Positions 36,878 to 48,154 of a stretch of 64,000 nt of DNA are shown piece after piece. The position numbers and the translations under genes were made by a program. The notes under the pieces were generated by a model. It did no database searches and was not told the DNA's origin. It worked only from the letters and a program-made list of their open reading frames with translations. Source of the DNA: Casuarina equisetifolia (lineage: Eukaryota; Streptophyta; Magnoliopsida; Fagales; Casuarinaceae); contig CM052362.1 of the NCBI GenBank assembly GCA_028551475.1, forward strand, positions 18,210,021 to 18,274,020, given 5' to 3'. The stretch's first letter is position 1. Each line of letters begins with the position of its first letter.

Positions 36878-39800
36878 ATGGCGTTTACGTGGGGCTACGC
36901 GCTCAGGATCACTCTCCTCCTCCTCCTCCTCGCTGCCGTGGTCACGGCTTTTTTCACTCTCCCCGTTGAAAAGGTAGAGTTCCCTTCATCTGGGTCTGTG
37001 TTGTTTTCGCTCTTTGTTTGTTTATTGGGTTTGTCTAATTGCCTTTTGTTGGCTGCTTTTTTGAGCCCCGGTTTTCGGGTTTGTGTCGGATTTGGTGAAA
37101 TGATGATTGGTTTCTTCTGTTTAATTTTGTTGTTTGAGTCATTTGTTTCGGGTTTGTTTTTTTTTCTTTTCCATTCTAGTGGGATGTCATTCTTTTGGAC
37201 TCTTGGTCAGGATATATTAGGGTTCCAGCTAAATTACGTGCATTTTGGTTTTGTCGGCAGTTTGCTGGAATTGGTTCGCAATCACAAGCCTATGTTTCTG
37301 TACTTGGGCACTGAAAATAAATTAGAACTGAAAGAAATGGGACAAATCCCAATTTCACCGAGTCTTATTCACTTGGAAGTTGCTGAACAATGTCTGATTT
37401 TTTTTTTCTCCCTTCTTTTATCGCAAAAGAGTTTCATTTTCCGTCATAAAATCCGTAATGCACTGCGTTTTTCTGGCGGCGAACAGAAAAGATAGTGAAC
37501 TACCATTTCGAACTACTCCCGCTTCATTTCCTGATCGTGGTTTCAGTTTCTAAGTTTAGTACTAATTATATTCTGGAAATCTGTGGTACTTAGTTATTTT
37601 GGACTATTTATTTCTGGCAAATTCAGTCTTCATTCCAAAATGTTACGTGAAACTGTAGTATGGTTTCTTTTTCTCTGTGGCATTAGTTCTTCTGCTTTTC
37701 CGGTTGCATTAAGAGGGTCCTGTTGATCTCTTTCCTGAAAAATTATGTCAAGTTTATTTCGAGAGCTTTAGATAATGTTAATTTATAAAATCATCTGGTT
37801 CCTGCAGATTCTGAAGGACTTCTTGTTATGGGTTAAGCAGGATCTTGGACCTTGGGGTCCACTTGCGCTGTAAGTCAATTGCTACTTTCTAGGGATTTGT
37901 GATTTCCTAATCGACTTTGAATAAAACGTTTGTAGTCTTGCTTCCTGTGCACTGGAATAAGGTTCTTATTGTGAATCACTTTTTGATCGTAGTCGTTGCT
38001 TTAGTTTTTTGGGTTGAGGGTCATAGATGATGCATTTAGAAGGTTGTTTGTAGAGTTCATTTAACAACTGGCTTGGAATGTGTCGTTTTCATTTTGTTGT
38101 CCATAATGTCACTGCACGGAGGCTGTATAATCCTGTTTTGAAGTTTGTTGATCGTTCAGCTGTCTAGTTTGGCCAGTTAAAATTAGACATTTTATTTAAA
38201 TTGGTTTTAGAATTTTAGGTTGATATGGACTGGATATAAGTTGGTGGCTTTTCATTTCTTTTTGGTTGATGATTTCAATACTAACTTATCTGGACTGAGT
38301 GAGTGAGCTATGACTTTAAGGGTATTTACTTAAAATTAATATAGAGGGGGTTAAGTACTATGCAATATCCTCTTTAGAAATGGTAAGATGAACACATTTC
38401 GTGTTAGCTGATTTATTTTGGAGCTCTTGAGTCAATTACGAAAATGTTTAGGCATGGCCAGTTGAGTTAAGCATTAAATTGGTTATCTTAATGATAGATA
38501 ACTTACGCTGAACACTAATGTTTCTTGTCATGTGACCCATATTTCTTTGTGTAACCTGCAGGGCTGTTGCCTACATTCCTTTGACAGTCTTGGCAGTTCC
38601 AGCATCAGTACTGACTGTAAGCATATATCCAATTGCAATGCTGTTTTGAACCTTTTTACTAATTTTTGTATAATTATCATTACTTGCTTTTTGTTTATTG
38701 AAGTTAGCATTGAGATTTCTTTTGAATAAATTGCATATGCTTGCGAGAAACAGATGCTGATTCCTTATGTTTGTCCCAAGAACCTTCAGTTGCTTGATTC
38801 TTGATTTTCTGTTCATATCTGTCTAGTTGTTACTGTGAACATTTCGAGAGAAAGCAAATATTCTACTCTGCCCCACTGAAATAACCAGGGCCCCTGTAAT
38901 CCCCCCTCCCCCCCTCCCTCCCTCCCTCTCTCCCTCTCCTCTTCTCTTTTTCCTTGCTTTAGAGGAAACAAAAAGAATAAAAAATAAAAATAAAATAAAA
39001 ATAAAATATTTTTAAAAAGAAATCCAAATTTAAGTGCACTTTTATAACCTTGCTCTCCATGTATCAGCTTGGTGGTGGCTATCTTTTTGGGCTGCCTGTG
39101 GGTTTTCTTGCCGATTCTATTGGTGCTACTGTTGGTGCAGGGGCTGCATTCCTTCTTGGCAGAACAGTAAGTTCCTGAACTCATGTAATCTCTGCATTGC
39201 AGTATTTTAGGTACACTGAATGGTAGATTATGTATACTACTAGAAAGAGTTCCTTATCTATAAAATCAAATTGACTGCTATTGATACTGGAAGTTCAAAT
39301 GCGGGGATCTTACCAAATATTTTCAGCATTTTTTTTCTTCTTGTAGTATTTAGATTTTTCTCTTCTGATGATTTATTCTCCTACTAGATGCTGTATAGTT
39401 TGTTTTTACCTTAGTTTTTGATTCGTACAAGTGTTGCATCTATTTATTTTGATTCCTGTGCAGATAGGGAAATCGTTTGTTGTTTCCAAGCTGAAGGATT
39501 ATCCGCAATTCCGGTCAGTGGCAATTGCTATTAATAGATCTGGATTTAAGGTTGGTAACATTCAAATCTCTCTTTGAATGGTTTTTTTGTTTCCTTTCAT
39601 TTATTATTTCCTGAATGTTCAGTTCATCCTAATTGAACATCTTAGATTGACTGGCAATAGGAAAACTCTCAGTATTCTGAGGACACACAATAAGGCAAGT
39701 GCGTAATTGGATTTTACATGGTAGATGACTATGGAGATCATTTATTGTTGTGCAGGATGATAAAAATAGGGAGATTGAAATCAAGCTAGTATGTGCTACA

Positions 39801-42686
39801 TGCTAAGATGTCACTTATTTTAATAAGGAATGTTGGTCTCAAAGAATGAGTTAGGAAAGGTTAAATTCTCTGCTGTTTTGGGCTTGTTATCTAATTTCTA
39901 ATTGTCAAAACTGTAAACAACTGAGCTTATTATAACCTGCTCACAAATTAGCTTTTGTATGCCAATGATGTTAATGAGGTGTTTGTCAGTGAAGTTATAT
40001 GAAAAATATCCTATGGGCACTGAGCTGTCATTTGAATGTTGCTCTCCCACCTCTGACATTGAGCGATTGCCAATATAAAGTAGATTATATTTTTGAATTC
40101 ATTGAGGATGTCAATGAAAGTAGTGGTGGTGACAACGACCTAGTAATTACTTTGCCAATGTGGTTATAGTTTCATTGAAATAAATGTGTTTTTCTACAGA
40201 TGTGGAGCTGATTTCTTCCTTTTCTTTTGGGGCAGATAAGGGGAAGGAAGGAGAGACAGGAGAGCGAGAGATTTTTTTTTTGGGGGGTGGGGGGGGGATG
40301 ATTTGATAAAAGCTGCGGAGGCTTAATGGTGATTGCATAAACTGTAAAAAGTATGTTTGTGTGTGTGTGTCCGAGTGTGATGATTACCTTTGGCTTGAAA
40401 AGAAAAATGATTTAACTTTAGGCTCTTATTCTGCACTTGAATTTCAAATGTTATAAATGCAGCTATAGCCTCTAAACTATCTCTATTTACCATAGAGAAG
40501 AAGTAAACTTTGGTCTGAGGTGAATCAACCAAAACTGTTTTGTAGTCGGGTAAGGTCTGAGAAAATGAATGTAATGTTGAAAATAAACATCAGAGGTTTG
40601 AAAGTATTACAAGAGTATTCCGTGATCCTTCTGTTACTATGAGAAGGTCTGGTTCGTGATTGAAAATTGACATTCCACTCCTGGCTCAAAGGGTGATAAC
40701 TTTAAGACAGTTAAGCTTGAAATAACTCATTTTGAGAGTTGTTTTCTTGTTCATGTACCCGGCCATTTATTTCTGAATGCTTATCTCTCACTTCGCAGAT
40801 TGTGTTGCTGCTTCGCCTTGTTCCAATACTGCCATTTAACATGATGAATTACCTCCTGTCTGTGACTCCTGTTCCTATTGGGAAATACATGCTGGCTTCG
40901 TGGTTGGGAATGATGGTATGTTCTTTGCACTTTAACTTTGATCCCGTTAGCATTTGTCATTTTGTGTTTAACATGTATTGATAGACCATATATAACACTC
41001 AAGGGAAGTTTTATGTCTATATTTTGGTGGAGAGGGGACAATCTTTTAAAGGGTTAACATGACATTTGTGAAATAAAACAAAAAATTTGGTTGGTGGAGG
41101 CATTGGTTTCTCTGGATATGTTCCGCACCTCTGTCTGTGTGCTTCTGTGCTTGGTCATATGCAAGATGATTGTGTTGTCCAGAGGTTGGCCTTATGTCAA
41201 TCAACTATTTGATTAATGTATAAGCTTTTCTATGTTTCACACAAATTCTCTTCTGTTTAGTATATGGTGAAATCAGCGTAGCATGCATTAAATATGTTCT
41301 TTTGCAAAAACTTTTCCCTACGAAAAATAAATTTAAATAAAAGAAATTAATTTTTTCTTCTGGAAAAGAGTGATTATATAGTCATTTCTTCTCGATTATA
41401 GGCAGTAATGTTCTTAATATTTCTTTTTCAAAAGTACAGTACACCTTTTTGTTAAGTGTTTTGAGTTTTTAGAATTAATCTATTTGTTAAATATTTTGAA
41501 ACAAATTCATTTTTGGTTTTAGAAAGAGGGGAAGAATTTTTTGAACTGTTACAAAATACAGCCAAAGATTAATTATTGAACTCTTAGTGTTTGGAGTGTC
41601 TGTAGATAATTGAACAGTAAGTTAGACATGCATACATTTGTCCTGATTTTGAAGAATGCTATCCTGATTAGATGGTTTGTTAACTTTCCAAGATGGTTTC
41701 TGTTACAGCCAATAACATTTGCATTAGTTTATGTTGGAACAACTCTCAAGGATCTTTCTGATGTGACACATGGTTGGAGCGAGTTTTCAAAGACTCGTTG
41801 GGTAAGTGCTTTATCATCTTTGTCTGTTTAGGCACGTTAAGTTTTTCTTAGTTTTTCAAATCACCCACCATATCGCATGGCTAGTGAAAGTTAACCCTAC
41901 CCCAACGCCATACTGGCAACTCAGAAGTATTTGCTCAAAGTGGAAATTGAAAGGATCTACAGAGAAGATTTTTTAAATGAGGATTAGGATACTGATGTGT
42001 GCTTTAGCCTTTTCTTCACCATCCGTTCTAATGCATTTTCACCCTTCCTTCATGCAGGCATTTATCATATTGGGCCTTACAGTATCTGGTAAGTCGTGAT
42101 CTTCAAAACAAATGCATATTTACGTTCCAGGAATACCTTTTCTATTGGTTACTTGTCGCTGGTAAATGTTATTCGCTTCTTACTTTTTAATTAAAAAAAC
42201 ACAACTTCATAATTTTCAATTAGCAAATGTAAACATTCAAATAAAATCATCAGACCTTTTTCCTAGTGACTATGGTACTAGAGAAAGGAGATTTTCAAGT
42301 CTATGATGATCATTCTGCTGTTGTCTTCTTCCTAGTTAATGTGTTGAGGAGGGAAGTGAATTTTTAATGATGATCTGTACACATGCATGGCCGGAAGACT
42401 GCCCACCTAATGGAGCCTCCTTGTCTTTCGAATTTGAAAAGAAAAAGAAATGAAAAGGTTGATTTTGAATCTTCCCGTAATGTATTTTGGCTTGTCTGCA
42501 GTGGTTCTGATGATCTGTGTAACAAAAGTTGCCAAGGGTGCTTTGGATAAAGCTTTGGCTGAGAACGAGGATATTGATGATATACTGGCATCACCAGAGC
42601 TGCCCGTTGTGGCTGAACCAGCGGCGGATCTGAACCAGCCTCTCATAATCAAGATAGACCATTCCGAAGACAACGATGGACATTGA
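36878..42686 (+). CDS. SNARE-associated Golgi / VTT (DedA-TVP38-like) membrane protein
   Basis: Nine exons with consistent phases: 36878-36973, 37808-37869, 38562-38616, 39068-39166, 39464-39550, 40799-40915, 41709-41801, 42058-42088 and 42502-42686, giving 274 residues. A hydrophobic N-terminal segment (LRITLLLLLLAAVVTAFF) is followed by LKDFLLWVKQDLGPWGPLA, the VTT core VAYIPLTVLAVPASVLTLGG, GYLFGLPVGFLADSIGA, RLVPILPFNMMNYLLSVTP and LVYVGTTLKDLSDVTHG; the acidic C-terminus is cytosolic by expectation. VTT proteins (TVP38, TMEM41B, VMP1, bacterial DedA) act in endomembrane and lipid handling; the role here is inferred. The start MAFTWGYALR is the first ATG in frame, although the frame stays open upstream for about 38 codons without an ATG. 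By position it matches At5g19070 (recalled). Confidence 0.92.
38899..39008. repeat. Simple-sequence region in intron 3 of the SNARE-associated gene
   Basis: A CCCT/CTCC-rich pyrimidine tract (38899-38942) followed by an AAAAT-type repeat (38978-39008), shortly before the acceptor at 39067. Confidence 0.85.
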
Positions 42687-43869
42687 AATAAACGTAATTT
42701 GTAAATTCCTCCCATACTTATGTCTGAAGGCCGTTATCTGTTGAATTTTTTTCCATCAGTTGACGCTTTAGGTCCTACTTACTCGTTTTTTGTACAGTTG
42801 TCGTCAGAGCTATATCGTTTGGACCGAGATAACTGATTTTAAGATTAAGAATGCTCAAGCGTAGCTCATGCCTTGAACTGGAAAATAAATATTGAAGGAA
42901 TCAATAAAATTCTTAGCTTTCTACGTTGTGTAATTTGGTTAAGTTGCTGTCATGATGGCTTTTTCTATCTACTTTGTTTTAATGACTTAACAGCCATCGA
43001 CTCAATTCACCTACCAAAGTGGACTGAAATATTTTGGCGCTGAATTAGTGGGACTATTGGGTGGACTCCGAACTTCATCGTTCTAATGTTTCTTTTGGAA
43101 AACAAAAGAAGTTAATTGAGTATGTTCGAGAGTAGCAATGATTGGAAGCATTCAAAATGGGGGATGGCAAAAAGCTCCAGTTGATTGGACGTTGTGCCTT
43201 GTCTATGGGATCATCTTACATGTATTCTCTGTCACGAAATTCCAAGGGTTTCGTCTTTAAGTCGTGAAAACTGCTAACAACGATCGTCAATAGCGTTTTA
43301 GAATATTGATAATCATCAAACCAAGTTATTATGGCTCAGCTTTTGGATGGTGGGTGTTGCCATCCAACTTGGAGGCATACACTGCTGGAGTAAAGGAAAA
43401 GTTGTCTATTTTCAGACTTGGGTTGGAGCAAATCAAAATCAAAAGCAGCCTTAATGATGTAAGGGGAAACAACACCATACAGTACCTCATCGTCAAACTC
43501 TGGATATGCGAGATCGTTGCTGTTGGTTTCCTTAGCAATCTTTGTTAAGAGATGCCTAAGGCGGCTTGACACTAAACAAGTTCATCCTATTAATGTAAAC
43601 TTAACTACCGTTCACCTTGTAAAGAAGTTGACACATAAATTTCGCCATTGCAGTCGACTGGGACAGGAAAGTACTCGTAATGGTTTTATCCTTATTTGGT
43701 AGTCACTTGACGTTGATGGGACGATTGCGTTAAGCCAAATCATCGATGTAGAGCATCCTGATAGGTTAGGTGCCCTGACCCTGAAGAGAAGAGACGACAA
43801 ACTGGTAAATCCTGTGGGAAGGAGGGCTCGCTTGTCGTTGAGACAAGCAATCTCCGACTACAATAAAAC

Positions 43870-45955
43870 CGACGAGGTGCGCAAACATTGGAGTCAGCTT
43901 TTTCATGGCATTTACGTGGAGCCATACTCTTAGAATCACCCTCTGCCCGCTTCTCCTTGCCTAAGTGGCCACGGCTTGCTCGGCTATTCCCGTCGAAAAG
44001 GTTCCGTTTCTTCATCTCTGTCTGTGCTTCTTTCGCTTCTTTGCTTTATCTCATGCAGGGGCATGTAGTAAAAGGTCCTATTTTTGAGGTCACATTGCAG
44101 TATCTATATTTTGAAATTTTAAGACGTACACATTTCGTGTGAAAGCTGATTTGTTCCGGAGCCCTTTAGTCATTTGGAAAATGTTTAGGCATGGCCAATT
44201 GAACTTTTTAAGCATTAAATTGCTTTATCCGAGTAAGAAGTAACTTATGCTGAAGGTTAACGTTTGATTGCCATGTAATTCATATTTCTTTAGATAATCT
44301 GCTGGTCTGTCGTCTCCCTTCCTCTGACTGTCTTGGCAGTTCCAGTATGAGTTCTCACTGTAGGTAGATATCCATTGCAATGCTCCACTGAACCTTTTTG
44401 TCCTCACTGGAGTTATTTTTTTTTTATTGAATTTAGCCATAAGATTTCTCTTGAATAAACTGCATATGCTTGTGAGTGGCAAAATCTTAACACCTTCTGT
44501 TTCTCGTAAGAATATCCATTTGCTGGATGTACATCAATGAAACAATTAGTAACATTAATGAATATTGGTGCAGAGTCAGAGAGTTTGCATGTCTGATTTT
44601 GAAGGATGCTATCCAGTTAGATGTCTTGTCAATGTTTCAAGATGGTTTTTGTCATAGCTAATGTTAAAGGCTGGGAGGCCCATCTCAAAACCCACAAGCA
44701 AGAGATGGTGAACTCCAACTATTAATAAGGTCAGACATATGATAACACACTTCCGCTATGGGATGAAATCCTAACATGCTCATTTTACACAAGAAATGAT
44801 ATTCAGCTAATGTAAAAATCCTCTTTGACTATCAGTCTGAAAAGCTTAAGATAATGCTATGATGCCATGTTAAAGGATGAGAGGTCATCTTAAAACCTGT
44901 AGACAAACGGTGGTAAACCCTAGTCATTAATAAGGCTAGACATATGGCCAAACATTTATGGTGTAGGACGAAATCCCAACAACCAATGATGGTTGTATTA
45001 GTTTATGTTGGAACAACTCTTAAGGATTTTTCTGATGTGGCACATGGATGGAGTGAGTTTTCAGAGAGTCGCTGGGTAAGAGCCTTGTCATCTTCTTCTT
45101 GTTCAGGCATGTCAGTTTTTCTTACCTTTTCAAATCCACCCTGTTACATGGCTGTGAAACTAAACGATGGCGCAATGCCATATGGACATTGAAAGAAATT
45201 GCATTGAGAATTTTGTATTACCTAAATGAGGGTTAGGACTCTGATGTGTGCTTTGGCTTTTCCTCCATCACACAGTTCTAATACATCTTCACCCTTTAAT
45301 CATGCGGGCAATTATATATTACGCCTTGCAGCATCTTGTGACTGCAATCTTAAAAGCAAATATTTTTTGCTTCTTACTTGTTTGAAAAATCACACACCTT
45401 CCCACTAGTCAAGTAGCACCTGTAAACATTTCCCAATAAAACCATCTACTTGTTTTTCTACTGCCAATGGTACTTGACAAAGAATAGTTCCAAAGGACTA
45501 GTGTAAGAAATATGATCTGCAACGTGAAATAATCGATGTTGACCATTCTGAAATCGTCTTCTTCGTAGTAAATGTGGTAGGTGGGGAGCACATATCTACT
45601 GGGTCCACTTGTGCAAAAATCTAGCATCTACCAGCACTGATGGTCTGCACATGTGCTTGACCAGAAAACTAGCCACATTGTGGAGCCTCCTTGTCTTTTG
45701 AATTTGAAAAAGTAAAAATGAAAAAGTTGATTGTGAACCTTTGCAATATTTGGTAATTTCTTTTGGCTTTTTTACGGTGATTTGATAATCTGTGTCACAA
45801 AAGTCACCAAGTGTGCTTTAGAAAAAGCTTTTCCTGAAGACGAGGATATCGATGGCATCTTGTCATCACTGCAGTCGTCCATTGTGGCTGAACGATCTCG
45901 TTCAGCTTCTCATAATCAAGATAAGACCTTCTGAAGACAATCATGGAAAATGAAA
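43870..45955 (+). pseudogene. Decayed tandem copy of the SNARE-associated (VTT) gene
   Basis: Compared with the intact gene upstream, the exon 1 copy begins at the ATG near 43906, starts MAFTWSHTLRI and hits a TAA stop after LLLA. Exon 2 is gone. The exon 3 copy (about 44300-44360) contains stops. Exons 4 to 6 are gone. The exon 7 copy is interrupted by a 320-bp element, after which VLVYVGTTLKDFSDVAHGWSEF and the donor remain. The exon 8 copy has lost its AG acceptor (gcggg) and GT donor, and the exon 9 copy has lost its AG acceptor (ttacg) and its frame. No full product is possible. The good state of exon 7 suggests selection lapsed after the duplication, but dating needs alignment. Confidence 0.88.
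44662..44981 (+). mobile_element. TRIM-like miniature LTR element inserted in a pseudogene exon
   Basis: Two direct repeats of about 115 bp (44662-44776 and 44868-44981), each bounded by TG...CA (TGTTAAAGG ... TCCTAACA or TCCCAACA), flank a 91-bp interior. The flanks gctaa (44657-44661) and accaa (44982-44986) both differ by one transition from gccaa at the same site of the intact exon 7, so they are a mutated 5-bp target duplication. Total length is 320 bp with no coding capacity. This layout is that of a terminal-repeat retrotransposon in miniature. The standard tRNA-Met primer site (TGGTATCAGAGC) is not seen after the left repeat, so it may be a diverged or unusual family. Confidence 0.75.
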
Positions 45956-47701
45956 TAAATGTTAGTGTAAATTTTTCCCCAGCCTGCTTCTGAAGGCCGT
46001 TATCTGATTTGTTTTTTGCATTAGTTTGAGGCTTTCAGTACTTCTTGCACTTTATTTGTACAGCCCTTCTTCTAGCAATTTAGTTCTGGGGCAGGAATGA
46101 CTGACTCAAAGATTAAGAATGCAAAGTACAGTTCATAACTTGAAGAAAAATAAAGATGGAAAGAATCAATAAAATTTTTAGCTTTTAACTTTCTGTAATT
46201 TGGTTTAGGTCTTGTTTTGATGGCTCACTCTTGTCTACTTTGTCATGCACTTCTATAACATTAAGCAAACTGTGCATTCGTAACTACACCACAACAGACC
46301 CCAATCCTAAAGAACTCACTTTCTGGCCAGCTTCGGCAACTTGCCATCTTGTAAACTTTATATTTGCTTATATAAACCGAGTAGAATTCAAATTTCTCTT
46401 TGAAAGAAAGAACAAGACGAAGCTTTCTTTAACTACCCTTAATAACAGAGGCCAGAGACGATCCTTGTTGGATTCCGGGAAATGCCCATGTGGCTGCGTC
46501 AGATCGGTAAGTACCAACTTGAATGTGCAGCTTAAACATTTACAACTATAGCAAGCTTCTGTTCTTTATGGCAACAGTATTCTGGACGGAGATGCTAACA
46601 GAATAGAGTAGTATTTAGTTAACTTTTGCGGGATATATGTTGTTGCAGAAGGGAGTCTTCTGCAACATTAGGAACTCACTTTTTCGTAGTTGACTTCACC
46701 GATGAAAGTGGACTGGAACTTTTGGCCCTGAATTAGTGGGACTGTTGGATATTTGTTGATATGCAATGATGGAAGAGGATTGCAGTATTGAGAGCCTGAA
46801 AATTTAACATTTGTTGGACTACAAACCTTAGCATTTTAATATTTCTTTTGGAAAACAAAAGGAGTTAATGAGTACGTTTCAGAGTAGCCATGATTGGATG
46901 CATCCATTGTTCGGGGAATAGCAAAAAGCACCAGTTGATGGACACGGAGTTGACAGAAGTTGATACCTTTTCTTATAGCAACCGGTTCCATGTTTTCTTT
47001 GTCAGAAGATAACTTCAAACAGCAATCATCAAGCCCGTTAGCTTGTTCATAATCCATTTAGGTGGTCCAAATTCTGAGCCTAGTGCCCTCGGTTCACCTA
47101 GTGGAAGGTACCTGTTGCGGTCCAAATTGCAGGCACTTAGTGCTTGAGCAATGGTTCTGGGGAGGAAAAGTTATCCGTTTTCAAACTTTGATTGGAGTAA
47201 ATCAAAAGCAACCTCAATGATGAAAGGGGAAGCAACATGATATACTACCTCATCATGAACTTGTGAATTGCGAGGTGGTTACTTTTGGTCTCTGATGCCT
47301 TCAACTTTCCAAAGAGGAAAAAAAAAAAAAAGGAAACAAAGAAGAAGAGAAAAAGTCACTCCTTAGCTATTTTCTAAAATTTAGTTGCGACATGTTATCT
47401 TTCCCATAGTCTTCTTGTGTCTGTTTATGGGTGTCGGAGGACCCTACCAGTTTCTTAGAGAAAGGGCTACCAATATTCCAATGTTTCTTTGGTACCACTC
47501 CTTGTATCCTTTAGGTCCGGCCTAGTCCGATCTGAACTACCCCTTTTCGGATTGGCCAGAACCTAGAAATCTCAGCCGTTGTTTCATGAATAAGAGTACA
47601 GACACTTCCACTTTATACATAGACTACGACTTCTGAACTGTGAAACAAAGATGCATGTTGTTTCAAAGTTAAAGCTGACCGAAAATTTCAAGCGCCTCGG
47701 A

Positions 47702-47730
47702 GGAAAAATGCCGGGGTTCGGCATTTTTCC
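47702..47730. repeat. Perfect 12-bp inverted repeat over a start codon
   Basis: The arms ggaaaaatgccg (47702-47713) and cggcatttttcc (47719-47730) are separated by gggtt. The ATG at 47708 lies inside the left arm, so a transcript could fold the start codon into a stem. Confidence 0.9.
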
Positions 47731-48154
47731 CCTTGGTGGGTGCTTTGACGGATGCCGCGACCACACTCAGGCTTCAGGCTTCGGCACAAGGATCTGGAAC
47801 CTGAGCGACCGGCCGGTGGAGCTGCAAATCAGAGTGGGATCGATATTGAAGAAGGTTCATACTTTAAAGCCAGGCTCTTCAAAGAGACTGAAATGCAAGA
47901 GCATATACAAGGCTTACATGCCTGGTAAAAGCGGCACCGGTGGTGGAGGAATGAAGAGCTTGCTATATTACTACGATGAGACATGCCACCCCTACGTCTG
48001 GATAAATGAAACTGGGGGTGATTCCCTAAGGATGGTCAAGCAACAGTATCTCAGTCTCGAAGACCTGAGAGATTGCTCTGAGATCAGAATCTTTAGGGAC
48101 CATCAGAGAGGCTGCATATCAGTTCGCAAGAAACCTAGGCCAGATTTTTGCTAA
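47708..48154 (+). CDS. Conserved-looking single-exon protein of unknown function
   Basis: A 148-residue protein starting MPGFGIFPLGGCFDGCRDH. Composition is coding-like: a core with alternating hydrophobic residues (TRIWNLSDRPVELQIRVGSI, VHTLKPGSSKRLKCKSIYKA), a Gly-rich loop (GKSGTGGGG), then YYYDETCHPYVWINETGG and a Cys-containing basic tail. No signal peptide or membrane segment is seen. The fold reads like a small beta-rich domain, but I cannot name a family with certainty. An upstream in-frame ATG at 47651 would add 19 residues; the later one was preferred because that extension looks unlike coding sequence next to the clear GIFPLGG core. It sits just beyond the tandem duplication and is transcribed in the same direction as its neighbours. 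Confidence 0.7.
   Translation: MPGFGIFPLGGCFDGCRDHTQASGFGTRIWNLSDRPVELQIRVGSILKKVHTLKPGSSKRLKCKSIYKAYMPGKSGTGGGGMKSLLYYYDETCHPYVWINETGGDSLRMVKQQYLSLEDLRDCSEIRIFRDHQRGCISVRKKPRPDFC

Larger units (their letters stand above)
36600..43600 (+). repeat. Tandem duplication, copy A (intact gene)
   Basis: Sequence from about gacaggaaagtactt (36638) through the end of the SNARE-associated gene and some 900 bp of its 3' flank recurs, shortened and diverged, at 43620-47310. Borders are estimated by eye. The two copies are directly adjacent and in the same orientation. Confidence 0.8.
43620..47310 (+). repeat. Tandem duplication, copy B (shortened)
   Basis: Homologous to 36600-43600 but only about half as long. 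Leader, exon 1, parts of introns, exons 3, 7, 8, 9 and the 3' flank can be matched; two blocks corresponding to about 37020-38370 and 38800-41610 are missing. The 3' flank matches include ttcttttggaaaacaaaag (43090 and 46847) and the stretch near 43440 and 47200. Confidence 0.8.

Noticed and set aside
36736-36969. 77-codon frame MVPKSQRKLDYK overlapping exon 1 of the SNARE-associated gene
   Set aside because: Different phase; the VTT homology begins at MAFTWG in the other frame.
44944-45192. 82-codon frame VLVYVGTTLKDF as a separate gene
   Set aside because: It is the exon 7 copy of the tandem pseudogene, fused by chance to element sequence.
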